Shown here: positions 55,961 to 63,368 of the stretch, piece by piece
Position numbering within the stretch: position 1 is the stretch's first letter
How the letters are laid out: each line of letters begins with the position of its first letter
The notes under the pieces: model-generated
The model's input: the letters and a program-made list of their open reading frames with translations, nothing else
Databases searched by the model: none
Told to the model about the DNA's origin: nothing
Assembly (NCBI GenBank): GCA_003003925.1
Contig: PVWP01000009.1
Coordinates: 62,001 to 126,000, forward strand
From: Aphanothece cf. minutissima CCALA 015
Lineage (GTDB): Bacteria; Cyanobacteriota; Cyanobacteriia; PCC-6307; Cyanobiaceae
Reading direction: 5' to 3'
Length of the DNA stretch: 64,000 bases
Position numbers and translations under genes: made by a program

Positions 55961-58134
55961 CATCGACACCATTCCATTCAACCAAACACCCACACCAGCC
56001 AATGAAGACCACCACCATTACCACCACTACACCCCCCACGACCCGTATCCCTGTTCTGAAGCGCAGGAGGTCGAACGATTACCACGATATCGACCCGACC
56101 ACAGCCATTCGGATCAAGGGCGATGCCTTTGGGGAGGAACCGCCTCTTGCACCTCCCGATCTCGCAAACACTCCCAAGATCGAAGAGATCTGGTTCATCG
56201 AGGACATGACAGCCATCTGGACCAGCAGAGGCAACGAAGTCTCCCCTGAGCTAATCGAAGAATGGAAGCTGCTCCTGGGAGCTTTCAACAACTCTCTGCT
56301 CGACACCAGCGGAACGGTCTACACCTACAACGGGACCTGTGGTATCGGGAAGTCTCAAGCTGCCCAAGTGGCCTGTGCTGATCTAGCGGCCAGCTACTAC
56401 CATCCCGAGTTCACCCGAATCAATTCCAGCTGGGGAGCCATCCTCATTGTTGAGCGGATTCAGACAGCCGAAGAAACTGCCAAGCAGATCAACCTCCTCT
56501 ATCAGGACATCACCGGAAGGACTGACAACTGTGCGATAGCCAAGCACTCCCAGTCCGACGTCAGCTTCGATGACATCTACAACTACCCGATTCTGGTGAT
56601 CTGCCATCAGGCCTACAGCAACTCGCTGCAGAGGCTCAGTGATGGCAACGACACAACCATGAGGTCCTTTACCAAGTGGAGGTACGGCCAGCGAAGGCTT
56701 GTCATCGTTGACGAATCCATCAACCCCATCACCGAGTATCAGCTTACCCTCCAGGACTACAACCGGGTTCATGGCTACTTCGTTCAGAACGGAGTCATCC
56801 CCCGACTGAAGCAGCAGCATCCTCAGGAATGGGCCGTGTTTGAAGCGATTGGTCCAGTCCTCGAACAGATCGAACTGGAAAACAAGGCCATCACGGTCAA
56901 AAGTGATAGCTTCAGACAGATCCTTGAGAATGCCCCCTCTGCCAACCTGCAGCGGCTCTACGACACCCTCCTGAAGGACTGTGCCTGGGATCTGATCACC
57001 ACCGGTCGAGAGAGCGCATCACTAGCCCGAGATGTGAGGACCAATATCAAGACCTGCCTTCAGGCCATTGATCGGCTGGTCACAGACTGGTCCTACTCAA
57101 CCAAGTCTGGGAAGTTCCAAAAGACCAACGCGGCTAACTGGCTGATCTCCGATGAGGTGGGAAGCATGGTCATCCTGGATGGCACTGCTGCCCAGGACCT
57201 GACCTACTCGCTCTTCCCAAATCGGGTGGTGGTCCTATCCAACAAGGGTCTCAGGAACCTTGAGAAAGCCACACTTCACAGCAAGCGCACCAAGGCCAAC
57301 CTTGGGAAGTCTGGCTTCTCTGATCCATCAATACGTGATGCCCGTGCTATCGAGCTGTACGAATGGCTGAAGGCCAATCTCGACCCAGATCGCAGGGTTC
57401 TAGTGGTCTCTCACCAGAACCTCGAAACCGTCCTGATGGATCTCTCAATCGCTGACCCACACTTCCAACAGTTCGACACGACACACTGGGGAGCAACTAC
57501 AGGGGAGAATCGCTGGTCCGACTTCGACACCGTAGTGATCGCTTCTTGCTTCTATCGACCAAGGGAGTGGGCTGCTAACGCCATCTGCTCTCAGCTTGGC
57601 CTCGCTGAAGGTTTGGAACACCTGAGCCATCGTGAGAGGACCAGCCTTGTTGAAGCCATGGTCAATAGCAAAGTGGCTGTGGAGATGATCCAGGCCTTCT
57701 ATCGGTGTCGCATCCGCAGGGTCATTGACGCTGTGGGTCGTTGCCACAAGGCTGATCTCTTCGTGCTTCTGCCTAGTGATGAACGGGGTGATCAGATCGA
57801 GGAGAGGATCCTTGCTGAGCTTCCGAATGTGAAGGTCTCAGATTGGACGTTCTCGGGGTTTGAGCAGACTCGGAAACCAAGGGGAACCGACCAACTCAAA
57901 GAGGCTGCGTTCCTTCGAGCCCTGGAGGATCTTCCTACTGGCAAGACTCCCCTTGGGGAGTTCCTTGAGCTGGTGGGGATCTCTAGCCGGGCTTGGAAGA
58001 AGACTTGGCGTTGTCGGTTTACTGGCGATCATCCGATCTCAGACAAGGCCAGGAGTCTTGGCATCAGCCTGACCTACAGCGGATTTGGTAGGTCGCAGAA
58101 GACCTACCTAGAGAGGTCCAAGACCAAAACCTAG
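55957..58134 (+). CDS. SF2-type helicase/ATPase, putative island replication or maintenance protein
   Basis: 725 residues. Walker A is GTCGIGKS (126-133), motif Ia-like ILIVERIQTAEETAKQIN (162-179), LVICHQAYSN (213-222), Walker B LVIVDES (248-254), a TGTA-like motif as LDGTAAQD, motif IV VLVVSHQNLETVLMDL, motif V FDTVVIASCFYRP and motif VI QAFYRCRIRR. The C-terminus (about 625-725) is a basic, possibly DNA-binding domain. The start is GTG 55957, overlapping the small gene (ATG 56002 is possible). I do not recognise a named family. It lies downstream of the hairpin array, consistent with an initiator or helicase acting on it. Confidence 0.75.
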   Translation: MTSTPFHSTKHPHQPMKTTTITTTTPPTTRIPVLKRRRSNDYHDIDPTTAIRIKGDAFGEEPPLAPPDLANTPKIEEIWFIEDMTAIWTSRGNEVSPELIEEWKLLLGAFNNSLLDTSGTVYTYNGTCGIGKSQAAQVACADLAASYYHPEFTRINSSWGAILIVERIQTAEETAKQINLLYQDITGRTDNCAIAKHSQSDVSFDDIYNYPILVICHQAYSNSLQRLSDGNDTTMRSFTKWRYGQRRLVIVDESINPITEYQLTLQDYNRVHGYFVQNGVIPRLKQQHPQEWAVFEAIGPVLEQIELENKAITVKSDSFRQILENAPSANLQRLYDTLLKDCAWDLITTGRESASLARDVRTNIKTCLQAIDRLVTDWSYSTKSGKFQKTNAANWLISDEVGSMVILDGTAAQDLTYSLFPNRVVVLSNKGLRNLEKATLHSKRTKANLGKSGFSDPSIRDARAIELYEWLKANLDPDRRVLVVSHQNLETVLMDLSIADPHFQQFDTTHWGATTGENRWSDFDTVVIASCFYRPREWAANAICSQLGLAEGLEHLSHRERTSLVEAMVNSKVAVEMIQAFYRCRIRRVIDAVGRCHKADLFVLLPSDERGDQIEERILAELPNVKVSDWTFSGFEQTRKPRGTDQLKEAAFLRALEDLPTGKTPLGEFLELVGISSRAWKKTWRCRFTGDHPISDKARSLGISLTYSGFGRSQKTYLERSKTKT

Positions 58135-58172
58135 TGTTTGCAAGGGTTTTCGGCTAATCCTACCCCCATAAC

Positions 58173-58193
58173 CTCTAAAGGGTTCTTTTAGAG
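58173..58193 (+). terminator. Hairpin after the helicase gene
   Basis: CTCTAAA at 58173-58179 and TTTAGAG at 58187-58193 pair perfectly around a 7-nt loop, 39 nt after the helicase stop. The T-run lies inside the stem rather than after it, so it may be a weak terminator or another structured element. Confidence 0.5.
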
Positions 58194-58211
58194 ACTATGG
58201 GAGACCGATTA

Positions 58212-58239
58212 GCTGAGATCCATTGATATGACTAGGATC
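58212..58239 (+). repeat. Isolated copy of the array's first hairpin
   Basis: GCTGAGATCC at 58212-58221 and GGATC at 58235-58239 reproduce the GCTGAGATCC...GGATC layout of several array units (for example 55343 and 55482), but without the following AGGGA anchor in the usual place. It lies 77 nt after the helicase stop, so array-like elements flank the small-ORF/helicase operon on both sides. Confidence 0.6.
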
Positions 58240-58897
58240 CTAAGGAATTGCGTTTTGGGAGGAGTCGGTCTTCGTGTGGCGATTGATCAACTGGACATGA
58301 CTCAGCTACCAGAAGAGCTGACCTGGAAGTTGGGGTCATATTCATCTGGTGGAGATTCTAAAGGCTTGCCCCCCTCCGTTTCCTCTCCGGCAGACGCTCG
58401 CCAGGGCTGACGCCCGCTCGCTGCCTCCGAGAGAAACGTCGGTTGTTGGGGTTGATTGGTGTCAACTAGCTGGGGAATGCACTTAGCCCAACCTCTTTGG
58501 AAGGACCTAGGAACCACACTCCTGTGTCGGCTAAGGCTGGCCCCTGCTAACCAGCAAGGGACTGAACTAAGGTCAACCGATGTCGAAAGAGTTCATGGCA
58601 CTGAACCTAGGTCTATCAGGTGTCGTATATCCATCTCCCTAGACCTCTCTGAGACCCCTCTATACGCCCCTACAAGGCCTCTGTAATCGTCCTTAGGTAG
58701 TCCTACATGGTCGAGCCTCTTTCCAAGGATTATAGGCTAACTTCTGGGGTAATCTGATCTTCGGAGTATTCACCGCAAAAATTCGTTCCCTCATACGCAG
58801 AGGGGCTCGACTGGCTGACCCCCCATAAGGGGTAGGTCGTTCCAGCAGGAGGTCGAGGGCAGTCGCTGCGCTCCCTTTGCCTAGCTAGCTGGTCATT

Positions 58898-58916
58898 GCT
58901 CGCCCTGCGGGCAAGC
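58898..58916. other. GC-rich hairpin
   Basis: GCTCGCCC and GGGCAAGC pair with one mismatch around a 3-nt loop. REP-like in composition and in a gene-free stretch. Function unknown. Confidence 0.45.
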
Positions 58917-58940
58917 TGGCCTAATGCCGACCCAACCAGG

Positions 58941-58960
58941 GTGGGCGCTAGCGCACCCAC
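58941..58960. other. GC-rich dyad GTGGG-CGCTAGCG-CCCAC
   Basis: GTGGG at 58941-58945 pairs with CCCAC at 58956-58960 around the perfect palindrome CGCTAGCG, with two unpaired bases. It is a possible protein-binding site or RNA hairpin upstream of the serine recombinase. Confidence 0.5.
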
Positions 58961-59021
58961 TTGAGGCTGAGGCCAAACCCTCCCCATGTGACAGATGGCA
59001 AAGAGCCCAGCTCACACCCTC

Positions 59022-59056
59022 TGTACCGCTCACTACGTTCGTAGCCTGTTGGTACA
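59022..59056. promoter_or_regulatory. Extended inverted repeat upstream of the serine recombinase
   Basis: TGTACC at 59022-59027 pairs with GGTACA at 59051-59056, and CTACG at 59033-59037 pairs with CGTAG at 59040-59044 around a central TT. The near-symmetrical 35-bp element ends 15 nt before the recombinase start. Such dyads are usual as res/crossover sites or operators of small serine recombinases. Confidence 0.6.
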
Positions 59057-59071
59057 GATGGGTATGGACCC

Positions 59072-59758
59072 ATGGATTTGGTCGCCTACTACAGGGTCTC
59101 GACAGACCGACAAGGCCAGAGCGGTCTTGGCCTGGAGGCCCAGCGGGAGAAGGTCACCCAGCTGGCTGCTGAGCGTAAAGCCGTGGTCGTGGCTGAGTTC
59201 GTCGAGGTGGAGTCGGGTCGGAAGACCGATAGGACTGAGCTGGCCAAGGCCCTGGTGGAAGCTCGGAACAGGAAGGCTGCCCTCACGGTGGCCAAGTTGG
59301 ACAGGCTTGCTCGGGATGCTGAGTTCGTTCTGAGGCTGAGCAGGGAGGCAGAGACCAACGGGCTTGGGGGATTCATCTTCTGCGACCTACCCGACGTCGA
59401 TGCCACCACCTCTGCTGGTCGGCTGATCCTGTCCGTCATGGCCTCCGTGGCTGAGTTCGAGAGTCGGCGGATCTCTGAACGGACCAGGGATGCTCTGGCT
59501 GCTGCCAAGGCCCGTGGGGTCAAGCTGGGGGGTCTTAGACCTGGAACCCTCCGTCACAACAAAGCGGCCAAGGAGAGGGCCACCAGGGAGGCCGAGAAGC
59601 TTCGAGGGGTCCTTCGGCCCATGGCTGCAGCTGGGCTCAGCCTGAGGGACATGGCGGCTGCCCTGGAGGGGGCTGGGAAGACCACGAAGGCGGGGAACCA
59701 GCTGAGCCCGACCCAGGTCAAGCGGCTTCTGGAGCGGCTGGGTATCGAGGTGGGTTAG
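59072..59758 (+). CDS. Small serine recombinase (resolvase/invertase type)
   Basis: 228 residues. The catalytic domain begins VAYYRVSTDRQGQSGLGLEA (nucleophile Ser10 and Arg8), then LTVAKLDRLARDAEFVLRLS with the conserved Arg residues, DLPDVDATTSAGRLILSVMA and EFESRRISERTRDALAAAKA. The C-terminal part has a helix-turn-helix-like segment (LSLRDMAAALEGAGKTTKAG to LERLGIE). It lies 99 nt from attR and points outward. Possible roles: inversion or resolution within the island, control of copy number, or replacement of the tyrosine integrase. Its codon use is GC-richer than the island centre. Confidence 0.93.
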   Translation: MDLVAYYRVSTDRQGQSGLGLEAQREKVTQLAAERKAVVVAEFVEVESGRKTDRTELAKALVEARNRKAALTVAKLDRLARDAEFVLRLSREAETNGLGGFIFCDLPDVDATTSAGRLILSVMASVAEFESRRISERTRDALAAAKARGVKLGGLRPGTLRHNKAAKERATREAEKLRGVLRPMAAAGLSLRDMAAALEGAGKTTKAGNQLSPTQVKRLLERLGIEVG

Positions 59759-59779
59759 GGGGGATCTGTCCCCGTCGCT

Positions 59780-59802
59780 TGGTACTAGCGCTGGTACTAG
59801 AA
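59780..59802 (+). repeat. Right arm-type repeat, tandem GGTACTAG
   Basis: GGTACTAG at 59781 and 59793, with the 23-nt block matching 38066-38088 at 22 of 23 positions and in the same orientation. It lies 55 nt inside attR, mirroring the left side at 47 nt inside attL, and so fits an integrase arm site. Confidence 0.75.
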
Positions 59803-59854
59803 CGGGCTCTCGGGAATCGCAAGAAGCCAGTCTCCGACTGACATTGTGACCTTC

Positions 59855-59947
59855 TCAGCGGTAGGTCCCCAACTGGCGGTAGCGACGCACGTCCTGCTCC
59901 GACCAGCCCGCGGCCAGGAGTTCAGCGCTGGGGTTCGGCTCCTCCAT
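59855..59947 (-). pseudogene. Detached 5' end of the split exonuclease gene
   Basis: Codes MEEPNPSAELLAAGWSEQDV then RRYRQLGTYR and stops at TGA created at the junction. The last residues QLGTYR match the attL-encoded residues of the exonuclease at 38001-38018, and the body continues there with SRWGAANLDRDERRF. Joined, the two pieces give one continuous exonuclease start. Its 5' end overlaps the 3' end of the voltage-gated channel gene by 26 nt. Confidence 0.85.
59858..59875. other. Right attachment site (attR)
   Basis: GCGGTAGGTCCCCAACTG, identical to attL for 15 nt, with one mismatch at position 16 and TG shared again. The minus strand encodes QLGTYR just before the stop of the split gene fragment. 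Confidence 0.88.
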
Positions 59948-60893
59948 GGGCACCTGGGGTGGGCTCGTCGCGTCTGGGGGAATTCTCACCGAGAGGATTC
60001 CCTGCCAGCGCCGCCCCGCAGTGCTTGCAGTGGCGCGCGTCGGCCTCGTGGCCACCCAGCCCGCAGGCGGGGCAGGGGCCTGCCGCCTGCGGGCTGGCCG
60101 GCCGCAGCACCGACAGGCCGATCTCGGCGCTGAGGATGCCGGTGGGCACGGCGATGATGCTGTAGCCGATCAGCATCACCACCGAAGCCATGAAACGCCC
60201 CAGGGGTGTCACCGGCGCCACGTCGCCGTAGCCCACGGTGGTGATCGTGACGCAGGCCCAGTAGATGGCCACCGGGATGCTGCGGAAGCCGTCGTTGCCG
60301 GCTTCGATCACGTACATGAAGGCGCCGATCAGGATCACCAGCGTCACCATCGCCAGCAGGAACACGGTGATCTTGCGGCGGGCGGCGATCAGGGCGCTCC
60401 AGAGGAGTTCGGCCTCCTGCAGGTAGGCGCCCAGCTTCAGCACCCGAAACACCCGCAGCAGCCGCAGCACCCGCACCACCAGGAACAGCTGGCCGCCGCC
60501 GATCAGCAGCCCCAGGTAGGTGGGCAGGATCGCCAGCAGATCCACCAGCCCGAAGAAGCTGGTGGCGTAGCGCCGTGGCTCGGCCACCAGCAGCAGCCGC
60601 AGCAGGTACTCGAGGCTGAACAGCAGGGTGAAGCCCCACTCCAGCCCCAGGAAGGCGGCGGCCCAGCGCTGCCGCAGCAGCGGATCGCTCTCCAGCACCA
60701 CCGCCAGCACGCTGAGGGCGATCGCCAGCATCAGCAGGGCGTCGAAGGCCTTGCCGGAGGGGGTGTCCGTCTCGAGGATCGTCCGCTCCAGCCAGGGGCG
60801 ACCCACCACCCGCACCAGCGCCAGGGCCACGGCCAGCAGGCCGCCCAGCAGCAACGGCACCAGCAGTGGCTCCTGCAGCGTCACCGGCGGCAT
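59922..60893 (-). CDS. Voltage-gated K+ channel-like protein with C-terminal zinc ribbon
   Basis: 323 residues. Six-helix Kv layout: S1 to S3 (about 50-150), S4 with an arginine ladder (LVVRVLRLLRVFRVLKL), S5, pore with CVTITTVGYGDVAPVTPLGR (filter TVGYGD) and S6 (MASVVMLIGYSIIAVPTGIL). The C-terminal tail has CPACGLGGHEADARHCKHCG, a four-cysteine zinc ribbon, which is uncommon in bacterial channels. The stop lies in the coding region of the split exonuclease 5' end (26-nt overlap). It is 2 nt downstream of the livF stop on the same strand. Confidence 0.92.
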   Translation of the reverse strand: MPPVTLQEPLLVPLLLGGLLAVALALVRVVGRPWLERTILETDTPSGKAFDALLMLAIALSVLAVVLESDPLLRQRWAAAFLGLEWGFTLLFSLEYLLRLLLVAEPRRYATSFFGLVDLLAILPTYLGLLIGGGQLFLVVRVLRLLRVFRVLKLGAYLQEAELLWSALIAARRKITVFLLAMVTLVILIGAFMYVIEAGNDGFRSIPVAIYWACVTITTVGYGDVAPVTPLGRFMASVVMLIGYSIIAVPTGILSAEIGLSVLRPASPQAAGPCPACGLGGHEADARHCKHCGAALAGNPLGENSPRRDEPTPGAHGGAEPQR

Positions 60894-60895
60894 CC

Positions 60896-61615
60896 TCAGC
60901 CGCTCCCCAGGTAGGAGGCCCGCAGGCCCGCATCGGCCAGCAGGGCGGCAGCGCTGCCCTCCAGGGCGATGCTGCCGCCTTCGAGCACCACGCCGCGGTC
61001 GGCGATCTCCAGGGCGGCGGTGGCGTTCTGTTCCACCAGCAGCATCGACAGCCCGCCAGCGTGCAGCGCCGCCAGGGCCGCCATCACCTCGGCCACCAGC
61101 TTCGGAGCCAGGCCCAGGCTCGGCTCATCCAGCAGCAGCAGGCTGGGCCGGCCCATCAGGGCCCGGGCGATCGCCAGCATCTGCTGCTCGCCCCCCGAAA
61201 GGTTGCCGGCCAGCTGGCGGCGTCGCTCCGCCAGGCGGGGGAACAGGCCGTAGCAGCGCTCCAGGTCGGCGGCGATGCCGGCCCGATCGCGCCGCAGCCA
61301 GGCCCCCAGCTCCAGGTTGGTGGCCACGGTCTGGCGGGCCAGCACCCGGCGGCCCTCCGGGCAATGGCCGATGCCGAGGCGCACCGTGCGGTGGGTGCTC
61401 ACCCCCGCCAGGTCGGCGCCGCGCCACAGCACCTGGCCGGCCGCGGCGCCCACCAGCCGGGATATGGCCCGCAGGGTGGTGCTCTTGCCGGCACCGTTGG
61501 CCCCCAGCAGGGCCACCAGCTCCCCCTCCCTCACCTGCAGATCGAGGCCCCGCAGGGCGGTGAGGGCGCCGTAGCGCACGGTGAGCCGGCGCAGCTCCAG
61601 CAGCGGGGCCGTCAT
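60896..61615 (-). CDS. livF: Branched-chain/neutral amino acid ABC importer, ATPase LivF
   Basis: 239 residues. Walker A VALLGANGAGKSTTLRAISR, signature LAGNLSGGEQQMLAIARALM, Walker B LLLLDEPSLGLAPKLVAEVM, and LLVEQNATAALEIADRGVVL, all hallmarks of LivF-type subunits (NatE-like in cyanobacteria). It drives uptake of hydrophobic or neutral amino acids; urea uptake by a UrtE-like system is the main alternative, but the permease sequences favour the amino acid type. The start overlaps the livG stop by 4 nt. Confidence 0.9.
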   Translation of the reverse strand: MTAPLLELRRLTVRYGALTALRGLDLQVREGELVALLGANGAGKSTTLRAISRLVGAAAGQVLWRGADLAGVSTHRTVRLGIGHCPEGRRVLARQTVATNLELGAWLRRDRAGIAADLERCYGLFPRLAERRRQLAGNLSGGEQQMLAIARALMGRPSLLLLDEPSLGLAPKLVAEVMAALAALHAGGLSMLLVEQNATAALEIADRGVVLEGGSIALEGSAAALLADAGLRASYLGSG

Positions 61616-62451
61616 CGGCCGTCTCCGGCGGCATCGCCAGAGCCACCTGCCGATCCGCCGCCCGAGCCACCCAGGTAGGCCTCGATCACCCGCGGGTCGG
61701 TGCGCACCTCGGCGGGGCTGCCCAGTGCGATGCGCCTGCCGAAGTTGAGCACCGCCAGCCGATCACAGAGCTGCATCATCAGTGGCACGTGGTGCTCGAT
61801 GATCAGAACCGTCAGCGCGAACTGCTCGCGGATCGTGCCGATCAGCCGCCGCAGGTCGTCCTTTTCGGCCGGGTTCATGCCGGCGGCGGGTTCATCCAGC
61901 AGCAGCAGCTGCGGGGCCGTCGCCAGGGCCCGGGCGATCTCCAGCCGGCGACGGTCGCCGTAGGGCAGGTCCCCGGCCCGCTGCTCCGCCAAGGCCTCCA
62001 GCTCCAGCAGGGTCAGCAGCTCCATCGCCCGATCCTCCAGGCCCCTCCGGTGGCGGCGGAAGCCGCCGCTGGCCAGCAGGGCCCCCAGCAGGGGGGTGCG
62101 GGCCGCATGGTGGAGGCCCACCAGCACGTTCTCGCGCACCGAGAGGCTCTCGAACAGGCGCAGGTTCTGGAAGGTGCGGGCGATGCCGAGCCGGTTGAGA
62201 CCGCTGGCCCCCAGGCCCGTGGTGGGCGCGCCCCGCCACAGGCAGCGGCCGCCGCTGGGGGTGGTGAGGCCGGAGATGACGTTGAACAGGGTGGTCTTGC
62301 CGGCGCCGTTGGGGCCGATCAGGCCGAAGATCTCTCCCTCCTCCAGCGCAAGGCTCACCTGATCGAGGGCCAGCAGGCCGCCGAAGCGGCAGCTGACGGC
62401 CTCCACCTGCAGCAGGGGCACCGGGGCGGTGCCGTCGGGGCTCTGGTTCAT
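61612..62451 (-). CDS. livG: Branched-chain/neutral amino acid ABC importer, ATPase LivG
   Basis: 279 residues. Walker A GLIGPNGAGKTTLFNVISGL, LGIARTFQNLRLFESLSVRE, signature DLPYGDRRRLEIARALATAP, Walker B LLLLDEPAAGMNPAEKDDL and VLIIEHHVPLMMQLCDRLAV, all typical of LivG. The C-terminal tail is Gly/Ser-rich. Its start overlaps the livM stop by 4 nt, and its stop overlaps livF. It acts with LivF at the inner face of the membrane. Confidence 0.92.
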   Translation of the reverse strand: MNQSPDGTAPVPLLQVEAVSCRFGGLLALDQVSLALEEGEIFGLIGPNGAGKTTLFNVISGLTTPSGGRCLWRGAPTTGLGASGLNRLGIARTFQNLRLFESLSVRENVLVGLHHAARTPLLGALLASGGFRRHRRGLEDRAMELLTLLELEALAEQRAGDLPYGDRRRLEIARALATAPQLLLLDEPAAGMNPAEKDDLRRLIGTIREQFALTVLIIEHHVPLMMQLCDRLAVLNFGRRIALGSPAEVRTDPRVIEAYLGGSGGGSAGGSGDAAGDGR

Positions 62452-63368
62452 GGGGCCTGGGGAGCCTGGCGGCCCCGGTGGCGGCGACGGCCGAGCAGGG
62501 CGGCCAGCCAGCCCAGCCGCTCCGCCGTGACGAGCCCCTGGGGAAAGAACAGCGGACCCAGCAGGATCACCGCCCCGAACAGGATCAGGCGCAGGTCGCC
62601 CACGGGCCGCAGCAGCTCCGGCAGGGCGGTGAGCACCAGTCCCCCCAGCACCGGTCCCGGCCACAGGCGGGAACCGCCGAAGACCACGAAGGCCAGGGTG
62701 GTGATGCTGGCGTCGAAACTGCCGGCCCGGGCGTTCCAGGAGTTGAAGAAGTGGGCCGCCAGCGCGCCGGTGACGCCGGCGAGCACGGCACTGGCCACGA
62801 AGGCGATCAGCTTGGTGCGGGGGGTGTCGATGCCGACGCAGGCGGCCGCCAGTTCGTCGTCGCGGATGGCGGCCATGGCCCGCCCCAGCCGCAGGGCCTC
62901 CAGCCGCTGGCACAGCCAGCAGGCCAGCGCCAGCAGCACCAGGGTGAACAGCACATAGCCCTCGGCGTGGGCGAAGGGCTGGGGGATGCCGAAGATCCCC
63001 ATGGCCCCGCCGGTGAAGGGCAGGTTGAGGTTGAACACCCGCAGGATCTCCACCAGGGCGATGGTGGCGATGGCCAGGTAGATGCCCCGCAGCCGCAGCA
63101 CCGGCCCGCCGATCGCCAGGGCGATCAGCCCCGCCAGGGCCCCGCCAAGCGCCATCTCCGCCAGCAGGGCCGGCAGCGGCGAGGTGGCGCCGCTGCCGGC
63201 GAAGGCGGGAACGCCGGTGGAGAGCAGGGCGGCCACGTAGCCGCCCACCGCATAGAAGCCCGGGGTGGCCAGGGACAGCTGGCCGCAGCGCAGGGGCAGG
63301 TAGACCGAGAGCGCCAGCAGGGCGCCGAGCAGCATCTGTTCGAGCAGGGCGGCGTCCATGGCCCTCAC
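62448..63368 (-). CDS. livM: Branched-chain/neutral amino acid ABC importer, permease LivM
   Basis: 306 residues. Multi-helix inner-membrane permease, with LSLATPGFYAVGGYVAALLS, LRGIYLAIATIALVEILRVF, GRAMAAIRDDELAAACVGID and VLAGVTGALAAHFFNSWNAR, the last three being characteristic LivM segments (ABC-2-like loop with RDDE). Start MRAMDAALLE overlaps the livH stop by 4 nt. It is part of a tightly packed operon with livH, livG and livF. Confidence 0.92.
   Translation of the reverse strand: MRAMDAALLEQMLLGALLALSVYLPLRCGQLSLATPGFYAVGGYVAALLSTGVPAFAGSGATSPLPALLAEMALGGALAGLIALAIGGPVLRLRGIYLAIATIALVEILRVFNLNLPFTGGAMGIFGIPQPFAHAEGYVLFTLVLLALACWLCQRLEALRLGRAMAAIRDDELAAACVGIDTPRTKLIAFVASAVLAGVTGALAAHFFNSWNARAGSFDASITTLAFVVFGGSRLWPGPVLGGLVLTALPELLRPVGDLRLILFGAVILLGPLFFPQGLVTAERLGWLAALLGRRRHRGRQAPQAP

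Larger units (their letters stand above)
58194..59021. other. Gene-free region before the serine recombinase
   Basis: About 830 nt with no convincing gene. A short frame at 58228-58410 has no recognisable product. The stretch has one extra hairpin unit like the array, two GC-rich hairpins and many CCTAGG/CTAAGG words (58500-58700) of unknown meaning. Confidence 0.5.
38001..59875. mobile_element. Integrated genomic island of about 21.9 kb
   Basis: Bounded by 18-bp direct repeats (17 of 18 identical) at 38001-38018 and 59858-59875, located within one split exonuclease gene. Just inside each end is a tandem GGTACTAG motif in the same orientation. A tyrosine integrase lies at the left end and a serine recombinase at the right end. 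Base composition is visibly less GC-rich than the flanks. Cargo: type I restriction-modification system, SNase, HNH-like protein, SF2 helicase with a repeat array, and many unknown small genes. No tail, capsid or conjugation genes were recognised, so it looks like a non-phage island or a satellite that depends on other elements to move. Confidence 0.9.

Noticed and set aside
58228..58987. Small genes between the helicase and the serine recombinase
   Set aside because: The frames overlap on both strands, cover hairpins, and lack ribosome sites and recognisable products.
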